Source of the DNA: Methylobacterium oryzihabitans
GTDB lineage: Bacteria > Pseudomonadota > Alphaproteobacteria > Rhizobiales > Beijerinckiaceae
Reading direction: 5' to 3'
NCBI RefSeq assembly: GCF_004004555.2
Contig: NZ_SACP01000001.1
Span: forward strand, 248,001-312,000
DNA: 64,000 nt
Shown here: positions 41,242-49,840 of the stretch, piece after piece
Layout: every line of letters begins with the position of its first letter
Position numbering within the stretch: the stretch's first letter is position 1
The notes under the pieces: model-generated
What the model was told of the DNA's origin: nothing
The model's input: the letters and a program-made list of their open reading frames with translations, nothing else
Databases searched by the model: none
Position numbers and translations under genes: made by a program

Positions 41242-42816
41242 TCAGTGCCCGCCTCCTCCGGTGCCGGGCCGCGGCCGGCGGATCAGCGGCGTGGCGCAGG
41301 CCATCGCCAGGAACAGCACGGTCAGCAGCAGAAAGACGTCCGAGAACGCCATCAGCAGACCTTGCGTGCGCACCGTGCCCATCATCGCCTTCAGCGCCAT
41401 GGCGTCGGGATTGCCGGCGAGGCCAGAGAAGCCGCGGGTCAGGGTGTCGAGCCGCTCCAGCACCATCGGGTTGGTCCAGGTGAAGCGCTCGTGCAGCCGC
41501 GCCAGATGCAGGTCCCAGCGGTCGTTGAGCGCGGTGTTGATGAGCGCGAGCCCGACCGCGCCGCCGAGGTTGCGGGTGAGGTTGTAGAGCCCCGAGGCGT
41601 TCTTCATCCGCGCCGGCGGCAGGGTGCCGAGCGCGATGTTGTTGATCGGGATCATGCACAGCATCAGCGAGCAGCCGCGCAGCACCTGCGGCAGCAGCAA
41701 CTCGCCGAAATCCCAGTCCTTGGTGATGCCGGTGGCGAGCCACGTCCCGGCGGCGAAGCCGGCAAAGCCGACCGCCATCATCACTCGCGGGTCGGCCCTG
41801 GCGACGAGCCGGCCGGCGACCGGCGCGGTGGCGAACATGCACAGGCCGGAGACGAACATCGTCTCGCCGATCTGCAGCGCCGAGTAGCCGCGCACCCGGC
41901 CGAGATAGACCGGGTAGAGATAGGTCAGCCCGTAGAGGCCGATGCCCATGACGAAGCTGAACAGGCAGCCGCCGGCGAAGTTGCGGTCCCGGAACGCGCG
42001 CAGGTCGACGATCGGCTGCTCGGCCGTGAAGGCGCGCCAGAAGAACCCGATCCCGGCGACGAGGGCGACCACGCCGCAGACCAGCACCGCCTCCTCCTGG
42101 AACCAGTCGTGGGCCGGTCCCTCCTCCAGCACGTACTCGACGCAGCCGAGGAACGCCGCCATCAGGGCGAGCCCGGCCCAGTCGAACCGCTTGAGCAGGT
42201 CGAGGTTCGGGCGGTCGAAATCGACCAGCATCCAGGTCGAGACCGTGACGAAGATCCCCGGCACGATGTTGACCAGGAACAGCCAGTGCCAGTCGAACAG
42301 ATCGGTGAGGTAGCCGCCGACGGTCGGGCCGATGGTCGGCGCCAGCGTCGCCACGAGGCCGATCATCGGCGAGACGATGCTGCGCTTCGAGGGCGGGAAG
42401 ATCGTGAAGGCCGAGGCGAACACGGTCGGGATCATGCCGCCGCCGATGAAGCCCTGGAGCGCGCGCCAGACGATCATCTCGCCGATCGACGACGAGGTCG
42501 CGCACATCAGGCTCATCAGCGTGAAGCCGCCGGCCGAGATCACGAACATCCAGCGGGTCGAGAGCACCCGCGACAGGGTGCCGGAGAGCGGGATCGAGAT
42601 CACCTCGGCGATGAGGTAGCTCGTCTGCACCCACGGGATCTCGTCGGCGGAGGCCGACAGGCCGGCCTGGATCTCGGCCAGCGACGCCGAGACGATCTGG
42701 ATGTCCAGGATCGCCATGAACATCCCGAACACCATGCACACGAACGCCACCATCCGGCGGCGGTCGAGGGGCGGGTCGGCGGCGGGCGCGCCCGCGAGGG
42801 CGGCGGTGGCGGCCAT
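41242..42816 (-). CDS. DHA2-family multidrug efflux MFS transporter (EmrB-like)
   Basis: A 524-residue inner-membrane transporter with about 14 hydrophobic segments. Motifs include MVFGMFMAILDIQIVSASLAEI (the D-I-Q-I-V start typical of EmrB), WVQTSYLIAEVISIPLSGTLSRVL, GFIGGGMIPTVFASAFTIFPPSKR (motif A-like) and PTIGPTVGGYLTD (antiporter motif C). It exports drugs or hydrophobic compounds with the EmrA-like adaptor encoded eight bases upstream. An outer-membrane TolC partner is not in the window. Confidence 0.92.
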   Translation of the reverse strand: MAATAALAGAPAADPPLDRRRMVAFVCMVFGMFMAILDIQIVSASLAEIQAGLSASADEIPWVQTSYLIAEVISIPLSGTLSRVLSTRWMFVISAGGFTLMSLMCATSSSIGEMIVWRALQGFIGGGMIPTVFASAFTIFPPSKRSIVSPMIGLVATLAPTIGPTVGGYLTDLFDWHWLFLVNIVPGIFVTVSTWMLVDFDRPNLDLLKRFDWAGLALMAAFLGCVEYVLEEGPAHDWFQEEAVLVCGVVALVAGIGFFWRAFTAEQPIVDLRAFRDRNFAGGCLFSFVMGIGLYGLTYLYPVYLGRVRGYSALQIGETMFVSGLCMFATAPVAGRLVARADPRVMMAVGFAGFAAGTWLATGITKDWDFGELLLPQVLRGCSLMLCMIPINNIALGTLPPARMKNASGLYNLTRNLGGAVGLALINTALNDRWDLHLARLHERFTWTNPMVLERLDTLTRGFSGLAGNPDAMALKAMMGTVRTQGLLMAFSDVFLLLTVLFLAMACATPLIRRPRPGTGGGGH

Positions 42817-42824
42817 GGCGGGCC

Positions 42825-44030
42825 TCAGCGCCCGGCGGTGCGCACGAGGGCCGGCGCCGCCGAGACGTGCGGGACCGGGCCGGCGCCGGGGGGCGCCTCG
42901 GCAGCGACCCCGCGGGTGTCGACCTTCACCACCACCGACAGGCCCGGCCGCAGCAGCCCCTCCGCCGCGACCTCGGCCGGGACCCGAACCCGGACCGGCA
43001 GGCGCTGGACGATCTTGGTGAAGTTGCCGGTGGCGTTGTCGGGCGGCAGCAGGCTGAACACCGAGCCGGAGGCCGGCGACAGGCTCTCGACGGTGCCGAG
43101 GATGTCGCGGTCGGGCCAGGCGTCGACCCGGATGTGGACCGGCTGGCCGACGCGGACCCGCTCGAGCTGCGTCTCCTTGAAGTTGGCGTCGACCCGGGCG
43201 CTCTGGAGCGGCACCAGGGCGGCGATGCGCGAGCCCGGGCCGACATAGGCGCCGGCCTCGACCGCCTTGTTGCCGACGACGCCGTCGAACGGCGCCCGCA
43301 GGACCGTGAACGACAGGTCGCGCTTCGCGCGGTCGACCGCGGTGCGCAGTTCCGCCGCGAGGCTCTCGGCCTCGCGGCCCTGCGCCTCCAGCACCGCGAC
43401 GTTGGCGCGCAGCGCGATCAGGTTCGCCTCGGCGCCCTTCACGGTGGCGTCGGCGCGGTCGCGGTCGGCCTTGGCCTGCTCCAGGCGCGAGCGGGCGGCG
43501 AACTCGGACTGGGCGAGCTGGGTCTGGCGCTGGTAGTCGGCGGCGGCCCGGACCTGATCGGCCTTGGCGGCGTCGATCTGCGCCTCGCCCTGGAGCACCT
43601 GGGCGCGGGCGGCCTCGGCCTGCCGGGCGATACGGGCGATGGTGCTGCCTTGCGTCGCGAGCTTGTCCTCGGCGGCCTTGAGGGCGAGGCGGTAATCGCC
43701 GTCCTCGATGCGGGCGATCACGTCGCCGGCCTTCACCGCCTGCCCGTTCACCACCGGCACGGCGTCGAGATAACCCGACACCTTGGCGGCCAGCGTCGAG
43801 ATGTCGGCCTGCACGTAGGCGTCGTCGGTCGAGACCATGAAGCGGCCGACCTCGACATACTCCCGCACCGCGTAGGCGCCGCCGCCGAGGGCCCCGGCCA
43901 GAGCGGTGAGGAGCAGCAGCCGGCGCAGCGGCCGCCGGCGGCGGCCGGGCGCCGCCGGGGCCGACCCGGAGCCGGCCTGCGCGCCGGTGCCGGCCGCCGC
44001 GCCCTGCGCGTAGTCTTCGCGAAACGCCAT
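42825..44030 (-). CDS. EmrA-like membrane fusion protein
   Basis: A 401-residue periplasmic adaptor anchored by one N-terminal membrane segment (LLLLTALAGALGGGAYAV). The HlyD/EmrA core starts VSTDDAYVQADISTLAAKVSGYLDAVPVVNGQAVKAGDVIARIEDGDYRLAL, followed by a long coiled-coil hairpin (residues about 115-235) and the second lipoyl half APFDGVVGNKAVEAGAYVGPGS. The start ATG 44030 (MAFREDY) is preferred; the frame extends upstream through the operator region but that part is low-complexity. It is divergent from the tetR gene. Confidence 0.92.
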   Translation of the reverse strand: MAFREDYAQGAAAGTGAQAGSGSAPAAPGRRRRPLRRLLLLTALAGALGGGAYAVREYVEVGRFMVSTDDAYVQADISTLAAKVSGYLDAVPVVNGQAVKAGDVIARIEDGDYRLALKAAEDKLATQGSTIARIARQAEAARAQVLQGEAQIDAAKADQVRAAADYQRQTQLAQSEFAARSRLEQAKADRDRADATVKGAEANLIALRANVAVLEAQGREAESLAAELRTAVDRAKRDLSFTVLRAPFDGVVGNKAVEAGAYVGPGSRIAALVPLQSARVDANFKETQLERVRVGQPVHIRVDAWPDRDILGTVESLSPASGSVFSLLPPDNATGNFTKIVQRLPVRVRVPAEVAAEGLLRPGLSVVVKVDTRGVAAEAPPGAGPVPHVSAAPALVRTAGR

Positions 44031-44122
44031 CGTGGGTGGTCTCCGGCGCCGGCCTGCCGCCCGACGGCGCAGGACCGGCCACAGGCGCCCGACTCGTCGC
44101 GGCGCCGATGCGGCAGAGGTAT

Positions 44123-44145
44123 ATTGACCGAACCGTTCGGTCAAT
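44123..44145. promoter_or_regulatory. TetR-type operator palindrome
   Basis: ATTGACCGAAC - C - GTTCGGTCAAT is a perfect 11-bp inverted repeat with a single central base. It is midway between the efflux adaptor start (44030, minus) and the TetR gene start (44213, plus), overlapping TTGACC elements that can serve as -35 boxes in both directions. This is the expected place and shape for the TetR-family operator. Confidence 0.8.
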
Positions 44146-44212
44146 GGCATTCGGAAGCCCGCGGCGGCGGCCGGGGATTGACCGGCTCGCCGCCTGCCCG
44201 GATGGTTGCCCC

Positions 44213-44842
44213 ATGGACACCGATACGCCCGCCCTCGCCGCTCCCGAGACCGACAAGCGCCGCCAGATCCTCGACGGCGCCCGCGAGGTGTTTCTCGCCG
44301 CCGGCTTCGACGGCGCCAGCATGGGGGCGATCGCCAAGGCGGCGGGAGTCTCGAAGGGGACGCTCTACGTCTATTTCGACAGCAAGGAGGCGCTGTTCGA
44401 GGCCCTGACGCTGGAGGAGAAGCGCGGGCTGGCCGAGAACCTTTTTCGCCTCGACCACGGCGACAGCGACGTGCCGGCGGTGCTGCGGCGGCTCGGCCTC
44501 AGCCTTCTCGACGCGATGGTGCGGCCCGACCACGTCGCGGCGGTGCGGATGGTGATCGGCGCCTCGGACAAGTTCCCGCGCTTCGGCCGTGCCTTCTACG
44601 AGGCCGGGCCGGTCCAGGGCCGGGCCCGCCTGCGGGCCTATCTCGACGCCCAGGTCGCCGCCGGCCGCCTGCGCCCGATGGATTCCGACCTCGCCGCCCG
44701 CCACTTCCTCGACCTGTGCGCCGCCACCACGATGCGCCGTCTGCTGTTCGCCGTCGGCGGCCTGCCGACCGAGGCCGAGCGCGAGTACTGGGTCGGCGAG
44801 GCGGTGCGGGTGTTTCTGGCGGGATACGGGACGGAGACGTGA
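44213..44842 (+). CDS. TetR/AcrR family transcriptional repressor
   Basis: A 209-residue regulator. Residues 12-60 are the TetR HTH (KRRQILDGAREVFLAAGFDGASMGAIAKAAGVSKGTLYVYFDSKEALFEAL); the rest is an all-helical ligand/dimer domain with a C-terminal LPTEAEREYWVGEAV. It is divergent from the emrAB-like efflux operon and separated from it by a perfect palindrome, so it most likely represses both itself and the pump until a substrate binds. Start ATG 44213 gives the usual family length. Confidence 0.92.
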   Translation: MDTDTPALAAPETDKRRQILDGAREVFLAAGFDGASMGAIAKAAGVSKGTLYVYFDSKEALFEALTLEEKRGLAENLFRLDHGDSDVPAVLRRLGLSLLDAMVRPDHVAAVRMVIGASDKFPRFGRAFYEAGPVQGRARLRAYLDAQVAAGRLRPMDSDLAARHFLDLCAATTMRRLLFAVGGLPTEAEREYWVGEAVRVFLAGYGTET

Positions 44843-44919
44843 GACCGACGGCCCAAGATGCCGACGCATCGACGTCGATCTCGGGCTTGCCCGAGATCGA
44901 CAGGGCCATTGACCCATCT

Positions 44920-45018
44920 CGTATCGTCAGCCCGCGCGGCGCGTGAGCGACGTCGAAATCCGCGTTGCGAAAGCGATCCGCCAGGATCGCCTGAAGCGAT
45001 CAATCGGATTTCGTATGA
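44920..45018. repeat. Direct repeat, copy 1 of repeat island
   Basis: Begins CGTATCGTCAGCCCGCGCGG and ends ...CAATCGGATTTCGTATGA. The copy at 45318-45392 starts and ends alike and differs mainly by a 20-24 bp insertion here (around GATCCGCCAGGATCGCC). The outer CGAAATCCG and CGGATTTCG arms form a hairpin. It is located in the gene-free gap 44843-45408 between the tetR gene and the response regulator gene. Confidence 0.75.
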
Positions 45019-45062
45019 GCGCCTGTTTGAGCGATGGTCAATCGTATTGACCGCGCGAGGCA

Positions 45063-45250
45063 CCCCTTTCCCGGACGACTGGAGCGATAGCGGAAGGAGA
45101 TCCGGGATCCAGACGTCAGATGTGCCGCGAAGCGGCTCCGTGTGCCGGCACTGTCGCTGCATATGGACGCTTCGCGACTTCTTATGCTGGATCCCGGATC
45201 TCCTTCCACTGCGTTCCAGTCGTGTAGGCCCATTCGGGCCCGGAAAGGGG
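45063..45250. repeat. 188-nt near-palindrome able to form one long hairpin
   Basis: Nested inverted arms are perfectly matched: CCCCTTTCC 45063-45071 with 45242-45250; ACGACTGGA 45075-45083 with 45215-45223; a 21-bp arm 45092-45112 with 45187-45207; and CGCGAAGCG 45126-45134 with 45168-45176. The apex spans 45135-45167. On the plus strand AGTTTTTTCTTT (45251-45262) follows directly, like a terminator tail. No coding potential was seen in it. It is flanked by the direct repeats 44920-45018 and 45318-45392. Confidence 0.8.
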
Positions 45251-45285
45251 AGTTTTTTCTTTAGATCGAGAGTCAAACAGGCCCT

Positions 45286-45323
45286 GATACGGAATCTGGA
45301 AGATTGCTTCCGGATTCCGTATC
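45286..45323. repeat. 17-bp stem hairpin abutting copy 2
   Basis: GATACGGAATCTGGAAG - ATTG - CTTCCGGATTCCGTATC forms a 17-bp stem with one G-U pair and a four-base loop (45286-45323). It overlaps the first bases of the direct repeat copy 2. Confidence 0.7.
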
Positions 45324-45392
45324 ATCAGCCCGCGCGGCGCCTGAGCGGAGTCGATTTCCGCATCGCGAAGCGATCAATCGGAAATCGTATGA
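45318..45392. repeat. Direct repeat, copy 2 of repeat island
   Basis: Begins CGTATCATCAGCCCGCGCGG and contains CGATTTCCG-CATCGC-GAA-GCGAT-CAATCGGAAATCG, a nested hairpin. It matches copy 1 at 44920-45018 apart from that copy's insertion. It ends 17 bases before the response regulator stop at 45409. The core CGCATCGCGAAGCGATC also occurs near 24786. Confidence 0.75.
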
Positions 45393-45408
45393 TACGATTT
45401 TCGGACGA

Positions 45409-45774
45409 TCAGTTCCGGGTCAGCTTCGAGACGACGGCGAGAAGCTGCTCGGGCTTGAACGGCTTGGTGATCCACCCGGTCGCCCCCGCCGCCTTGGCCT
45501 GCTGCTTGTAGGTCTCGTCCGATTCCGTGCTGAGGAACAGGATCGGCACCCCTGCCAGCGCCGGAACGCCCCGGATCTGCCGGATCATCTCGAGCCCGTT
45601 CATCACCGGCATGTTGAGGTCGGTGATGACGAGGCCGAGGGGGCCCTCCTTGGCCTTGGCGAGGCCCTCGGCGCCGTCGCCGGCCTCGATCACGGTATGC
45701 CCGGCGGGGCCGAGCACCACCTTGATCATCTGGCGGATGCTGGGCGAGTCGTCGACGGCGAGGATGGTCGGCAT
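45409..45774 (-). CDS. Single-domain response regulator (CheY-like)
   Basis: A 121-residue receiver domain and nothing else. The acidic pocket is VDDS (D8, D9), the phospho-acceptor is D52 in VITDLNMPVMNG, the switch Thr/Ser is in ILFLSTES and the lysine in TKPFKPEQLL. It should be phosphorylated by CheA (47843-49840) and bind motor or another effector. It is encoded on the opposite strand, immediately downstream of the STAS gene (37 bp), which are together divergent from the receptor-type gene at 46434. The fliN gene at 2102 would be a possible motor contact, but other CheY proteins may exist elsewhere. Confidence 0.92.
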   Translation of the reverse strand: MPTILAVDDSPSIRQMIKVVLGPAGHTVIEAGDGAEGLAKAKEGPLGLVITDLNMPVMNGLEMIRQIRGVPALAGVPILFLSTESDETYKQQAKAAGATGWITKPFKPEQLLAVVSKLTRN

Positions 45775-45811
45775 GGCGGCGGTCCGTTCGTTGGGACAAG
45801 GGGAGGCGACT

Positions 45812-46090
45812 TCAGGCCGGGCGGCCGAGATCGGGCAGGCCGGCCCGCGCGAGAGCGGCGCAAGCGGCCTCGGACATGGCGACGAGCGACACCCGCACCA
45901 AGCGCCGCTCCGCCGTCCGCACGGTCGCGGCGATCAGTTGGACGAAGGTGACGTCGGCCCGCTCGACCGCGGCGCCGTCGAGGGTGAGGTCGGACGCACC
46001 CGCGAGGGCGGCCGCGATCTCGCCGTGCAGCGCCCGGATCGTCCGGAGGTTGCAGTCGGCGGGCAGGGCGATGTGGCGGGGTTCGGACAT
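45812..46090 (-). CDS. STAS-domain protein
   Basis: A 92-residue protein of the SpoIIAA/MlaB-like STAS fold: ALPADCNLRTIRALHGEIAAALAGASDLTLDGAAVERADVTFVQLIAATVRTAERR. Many STAS proteins have a phosphorylatable Ser at the position after D-x-S; here the segment reads AVERADVTFVQLI, with T rather than S. Similar STAS-CheY pairs are found in alphaproteobacterial chemosensory clusters. It starts at ATG 46088-46090 and is the first gene of the minus-strand pair with the CheY-like gene. Confidence 0.8.
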   Translation of the reverse strand: MSEPRHIALPADCNLRTIRALHGEIAAALAGASDLTLDGAAVERADVTFVQLIAATVRTAERRLVRVSLVAMSEAACAALARAGLPDLGRPA

Positions 46091-46433
46091 CGGCGGTCGC
46101 AGGGTTCGGCGGGGCGCGGCCCCGATCGCCAGCGAGGTTCGCCGGTCCGCTGTAAATGTTCGATGAAGGCCAGTGCAAGAACCCAACGCAACCCAGCCGC
46201 AAAATGCTGTTCACCATGTCGACGACCATCGTCCGGCAGGGTCGATCGCACATCCCGGTACCGACTGGACCTTTGATGCCGGGACCGAATGCGATGCTGG
46301 AGCGCTTTGGTGAGGCAGACGGGGATTGGATTGTAACTGATCCTTCAGTGCGGGCTGCCACGCTGTCTGAAAGGAGCGTCGGCCATGGGCTGACGCGACG
46401 ATCCGTCGATCCTGCGGGCCGGAGACAGAGTGG
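46091..46433. other. Divergent intergenic region of chemosensory cluster
   Basis: 343 bp without a supported gene. It is less GC-rich than the neighbours and contains a minus-strand promoter-like pair (TTGCAC - 16 bp - TTTACA, 46178 to 46151) for the STAS-CheY genes. A reading frame at 46156-46464 has mixed third-position bases and no homology that I recognise, so it is not annotated. Confidence 0.5.
46151..46178 (-). promoter_or_regulatory. Candidate promoter of STAS-CheY genes
   Basis: On the minus strand TTGCAC (46178-46173) and TTTACA (46156-46151) are spaced by 16 bp and lie about 60 bp before the STAS start codon. It was found by eye. Confidence 0.3.
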
Positions 46434-47597
46434 ATGTCCTTTCGGGGAGCGCATGGGGTGCTGAGGCGGGCGCCCGCCCGGTGGCTGGGGGCGGGCGATG
46501 CCCCGGCCGCCGCGGCGACCCCGGTCGAGACGCGGCCCGCGGAGCGTGAGCCACTCGCCCCGGCGCCGGACGGCCGCGAGGCCCTCGACCGTCTTCAGGT
46601 CTGGCTCGGGCTCTCGGCCCGGCAGCGCCAGGCGCTCGACGCCCTCGCGGGGGAACTCGGCATCGTCTCGGCCGACGTCGAGACCAGCGTCCACGGCCTG
46701 TCGGAGCGGTTCCAGAACATCGCCGCCCGGTCCCGCGACCAGTCCGGCATCGTCGAGGATCTGGTCGCCGCGATCCAGACCGTGGAGATCGACGGCACCT
46801 CGACGCCTCTCGCGCAGGTCGCCTCGGGGCTCGGCGAGACGCTGAGCGCGCTCATCGGCAAGATCACGATGCTGTCGTCCCATGGCGGGTCGATGGCGAG
46901 GGCCCTCGACGGCTTGCTCGGCGAGTTGACCTCGGTGGAGGGCAGCATCGCGCAGATCGAGACGATCAACCGCCAGACCAACCTGCTCGCGCTTAACGCC
47001 AAGATCGAGGCGGCGCGGGCCGGCGAGGCCGGACGCGCCTTCGCGGTCGTGGCCGACGAGGTCCGGGCCCTCGCCACCGCCATCAACGCCCTGTCGGTCG
47101 TCATCAAGGGGCAGGTCGGGTCGATCGCCGTCGGGCTGCGCGGCAGCCACGCGATGCTGACCGAGATCGCCACCGTCGACATGTCCGAGGAGAGCCGGAC
47201 CGCCGACGCCCGCGTGCGGATGGTGATGCGCGCCCTCGTCGAGCAGAACGCGCATTTCGCCGGGGTGCTGCAGCAGACCGCCCGGACGACGCGGACGATC
47301 ACCGACGACGTCTCGGCCGCCATCGTGGCGATGCAGTTCCAGGACCTCGCCAAGCAACGGCTCCAGAACCTCGAAGGCGTCGTGCGCGCCCTCGACGCCG
47401 CCCTGCAGCGGGCGGAGGATCCGGCCGGCGACGGCGCGGCCGCCGGCGACGCCGACCGGGACTGGGTTCCGGCGATGATCGCCGCCTGCACCCTCGGCGA
47501 GATGCGCGCGCGGCTCACCCGCCGCCTCCTCGACGGACCGGCCGCCGACGACGCACCGCCGGACGACGATCCGCTGGCCGGCATCGACCTGTTCTGA
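46434..47597 (+). CDS. Soluble MCP-type hairpin with CheZ-like phosphatase motif
   Basis: A 387-residue cytoplasmic protein without membrane segments. Residues about 95-275 are a chemoreceptor-type signalling hairpin; the tip is [41 protein letters not shown]. Downstream, residues 300-308 read MQFQDLAKQ, matching the CheZ catalytic helix (in E. coli CheZ, D143 and Q147 in QDFQDLTGQ) with the same D-x3-Q spacing (D304, Q308). The C terminus ends [11 protein letters not shown], like the CheY-binding tail of CheZ (DDLLDSLGF). So it may both signal like a receptor and dephosphorylate CheY-P. It is the first plus-strand gene of the chemosensory cluster and starts 343 bp from the divergent STAS-CheY genes. 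Confidence 0.85.
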   Translation: MSFRGAHGVLRRAPARWLGAGDAPAAAATPVETRPAEREPLAPAPDGREALDRLQVWLGLSARQRQALDALAGELGIVSADVETSVHGLSERFQNIAARSRDQSGIVEDLVAAIQTVEIDGTSTPLAQVASGLGETLSALIGKITMLSSHGGSMARALDGLLGELTSVEGSIAQIETINRQTNLLALNAKIEAARAGEAGRAFAVVADEVRALATAINALSVVIKGQVGSIAVGLRGSHAMLTEIATVDMSEESRTADARVRMVMRALVEQNAHFAGVLQQTARTTRTITDDVSAAIVAMQFQDLAKQRLQNLEGVVRALDAALQRAEDPAGDGAAAGDADRDWVPAMIAACTLGEMRARLTRRLLDGPAADDAPPDDDPLAGIDLF

Positions 47598-47639
47598 TCC
47601 GCCTCCGGACGGTTCGTTAAGCACACGATCAGGACCGGG

Positions 47640-47675
47640 TAAATCGACGCCGCATTTCATGATGCCGCCGATTTA
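47640..47675. promoter_or_regulatory. Dyad in cheA upstream region
   Basis: TAAATCG (47640-47646) and CGATTTA (47669-47675) are inverted copies 22 bp apart in the AT-richer gap between the MCP-type gene and cheA. The spacing and arm length could suit a dimeric regulator. Confidence 0.3.
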
Positions 47676-47842
47676 TCCAGTAACGAAAAATTCTTCCACG
47701 ATGTTCCATTGTCGTTTCGAGGCAGGGACAAGTCGGCAATGCACTCCGTAACTTACCTTCTGCTTCATCCGGGTCGATCGTCGCGTCCGCATTCCCGGCC
47801 GGGCCGCGACTTCGCCCGCAACCCGCCGGAGCCGGTGACCCC

Positions 47843-49840
47843 ATGACCAGCCCCACGCCCGCCGAGGTGTTCCGGGCCGAAGCCGCCGAACTGCTCGACC
47901 GCCTCGAGGCGACCCTCCTCGACCTCGGCGAGCGACCCGGCGAGCGCACCCTCGTCGACACCGCCTTCCGTGCCCTCCACACCATCAAGGGCTCCGGCGC
48001 GATGTTCGGCTTCGACCGCGTCGCCGCCTTCACCCACGACTTCGAGACGGCCTTCGACCTGCTGCGGCAGGGCCGCGTCCGGACCAGTCGCGACCTCGTC
48101 GACGTCGCCCTCGCCGCGAAGGACTACATCCGCTCCCTCATCGACGATCCCGACGGCACCGCTCCGGTCATCGGCGAGGCCATCCTGGCCCAGCTCGGCC
48201 ACCTTCTCGGGACCCGCGCCGACGGGGCGCCGCCCGCGCCCTCCCCTGCCGCGGCAGACCCCACCGCTCCGCCGCCGCAGGGCTGGCGCCTCCGTCTCGC
48301 CTTCGACCCGGGCCTCCTGCGCAACGGCACCAACCCCCTCGCCCTCCTCGACGACTTGCGCGATCTCGGCCCCTGCACGGTCACCGCCCGCCTCGACGCC
48401 CTGCCCGACCTCGACGCCCTCGATCCCGAGGTCCTGCTCATCGGCTGGGACGTCGACCTGCGCGCCGGCGCCGGGCGCGAGACGGTCGAGGACGTGTTCC
48501 TGTTCGTGCGCGACGACATGACCCTCGCCCTCGAGCCGCTCGACGCGGCCCGGGAGGAGAGCGCTTCCGCGTCGCGCGCGGGTCGGGCGGACGAGGTCGT
48601 GCGGCCCGGGACCGCTCCGGACGGCCCGCCCGAGGCCGCCTCCGGGCCGCGCAGGGGACCGCGCCGGGACGGGGAGGCGTCGGCGAGCCTGCGGGTCGAG
48701 GCCGGCCGCCTCGACGAACTGATGGACCGCGTCGGCGAGCTGGTCATCGCCCAGGCCCGCCTCAGCCAGCTCGCCGGTCTCCACGCCGATCCCGGGCTCG
48801 CCGCCGTCGCCGAGGAGATCGAGCGCCTCTCGGCCCGGCTGCGCGACACCACCATGGGCATCCGCATGGTGCCGATCGCCAGCCTGTTCGGCCGCTTCCG
48901 CCGCCTCGTCCACGACCTCTCGCGCGAACTCGGCAAGCCGGTCGAGTTCGTCGCCGAGGGCGAGGACACCGAACTGGACAAGACCATGATCGAGCGCCTC
49001 GCCGATCCGCTCGTCCACCTCATCCGCAACGCCGTCGACCACGGCATCGAGGAGCCCGCTCGCCGGGCCGAGGCCGGCAAGGCCGCCACCGGGCGCATCG
49101 CGCTGGTCGCCGAGCATGCCGGCGCCCAGGTCACCGTCAGCGTGCGCGACGACGGCGCCGGGCTCGACGCCGCGCGCATCCGCGCCAAGGCCGAGGAGAA
49201 GGGTCTGATCGCCCCGGGCGCGGCGCTGAGCGAGGCGCAGGTCCACGGTCTGCTGTTCGCCCCCGGCTTCTCGACCGCGGCGACGCTCTCGGCCCTGTCG
49301 GGGCGGGGCGTGGGCATGGACGTGGTCAAGAAGACGATCGAGGGCCTGCGCGGCACGATCGACCTGACGAGCGAGCCGGGGGCGGGGACGTGCGTGACGC
49401 TGCGGCTGCCGCTGACGCTGGCGATCATCGAGGGCCTGCTGATCCGGGTCGGGGCGGCGCGCTACGTGGTGCCGCTCTCGGCGGTGGAGGAGTGCGTGGC
49501 CCTGCCGGAGGAGGACGGCCGCGGGCGCGACTTCCTCAACCTGCGCGGCGCGCTGGTGCCGTTCGTGCGCCTGCGCGCCCTGCTGGAGGCGGAGGGTGCG
49601 CCGGAGGCGCACCAGAAGGTCATCGTGGTCGCGGCGGGCGGGACGCGGATCGGGCTGGTGGCCGACCAGATCCTCGGAACGCACCAGACGGTGATCAAGT
49701 CGCTGTCGAAGCTGCACGCGGACGTGACGACGTTCTCGGGGGCGACGATCCTGGGGGACGGGACGGCGGCGCTGATCCTCGACGTGGGTCAGCTCGTGGC
49801 CGCCGGGGGACCGGCGGGATCGTACCGGGAGGTGGCGTGA
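47843..49840 (+). CDS. cheA: Chemotaxis histidine kinase CheA
   Basis: A 665-residue cytoplasmic kinase with the P1-P5 order. P1 has the phospho-histidine H46 in FRALHTIKGSGAMFGF; a short P2-like region (about 145-235, GWRLRLAFDPGLL...) docks response regulators; P3 dimerisation starts around 280 (LRVEAGRLDELMDRVGELVIAQARL); P4 has the HATPase boxes HLIRNAVDHGIE, VRDDGAGLD and GRGVGMDVVK; P5 is CheW-like (AIIEGLLIRVGAARYVVPLSAVEECV). It phosphorylates CheY and CheB. Its TGA overlaps the cheW ATG. Confidence 0.97.
   Translation: MTSPTPAEVFRAEAAELLDRLEATLLDLGERPGERTLVDTAFRALHTIKGSGAMFGFDRVAAFTHDFETAFDLLRQGRVRTSRDLVDVALAAKDYIRSLIDDPDGTAPVIGEAILAQLGHLLGTRADGAPPAPSPAAADPTAPPPQGWRLRLAFDPGLLRNGTNPLALLDDLRDLGPCTVTARLDALPDLDALDPEVLLIGWDVDLRAGAGRETVEDVFLFVRDDMTLALEPLDAAREESASASRAGRADEVVRPGTAPDGPPEAASGPRRGPRRDGEASASLRVEAGRLDELMDRVGELVIAQARLSQLAGLHADPGLAAVAEEIERLSARLRDTTMGIRMVPIASLFGRFRRLVHDLSRELGKPVEFVAEGEDTELDKTMIERLADPLVHLIRNAVDHGIEEPARRAEAGKAATGRIALVAEHAGAQVTVSVRDDGAGLDAARIRAKAEEKGLIAPGAALSEAQVHGLLFAPGFSTAATLSALSGRGVGMDVVKKTIEGLRGTIDLTSEPGAGTCVTLRLPLTLAIIEGLLIRVGAARYVVPLSAVEECVALPEEDGRGRDFLNLRGALVPFVRLRALLEAEGAPEAHQKVIVVAAGGTRIGLVADQILGTHQTVIKSLSKLHADVTTFSGATILGDGTAALILDVGQLVAAGGPAGSYREVA

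Noticed and set aside
44843..45408. CRISPR array
   Set aside because: The repeats are two long direct copies with unequal middle parts and hairpins, not regularly spaced short repeats with unique spacers, and no cas genes are present.
46156..46464. Open frame in the intergenic region before the MCP-type gene
   Set aside because: Third-position bases are mixed, no ribosome site is convincing, no homology is recognised, and its end overlaps the start of the MCP-type gene.
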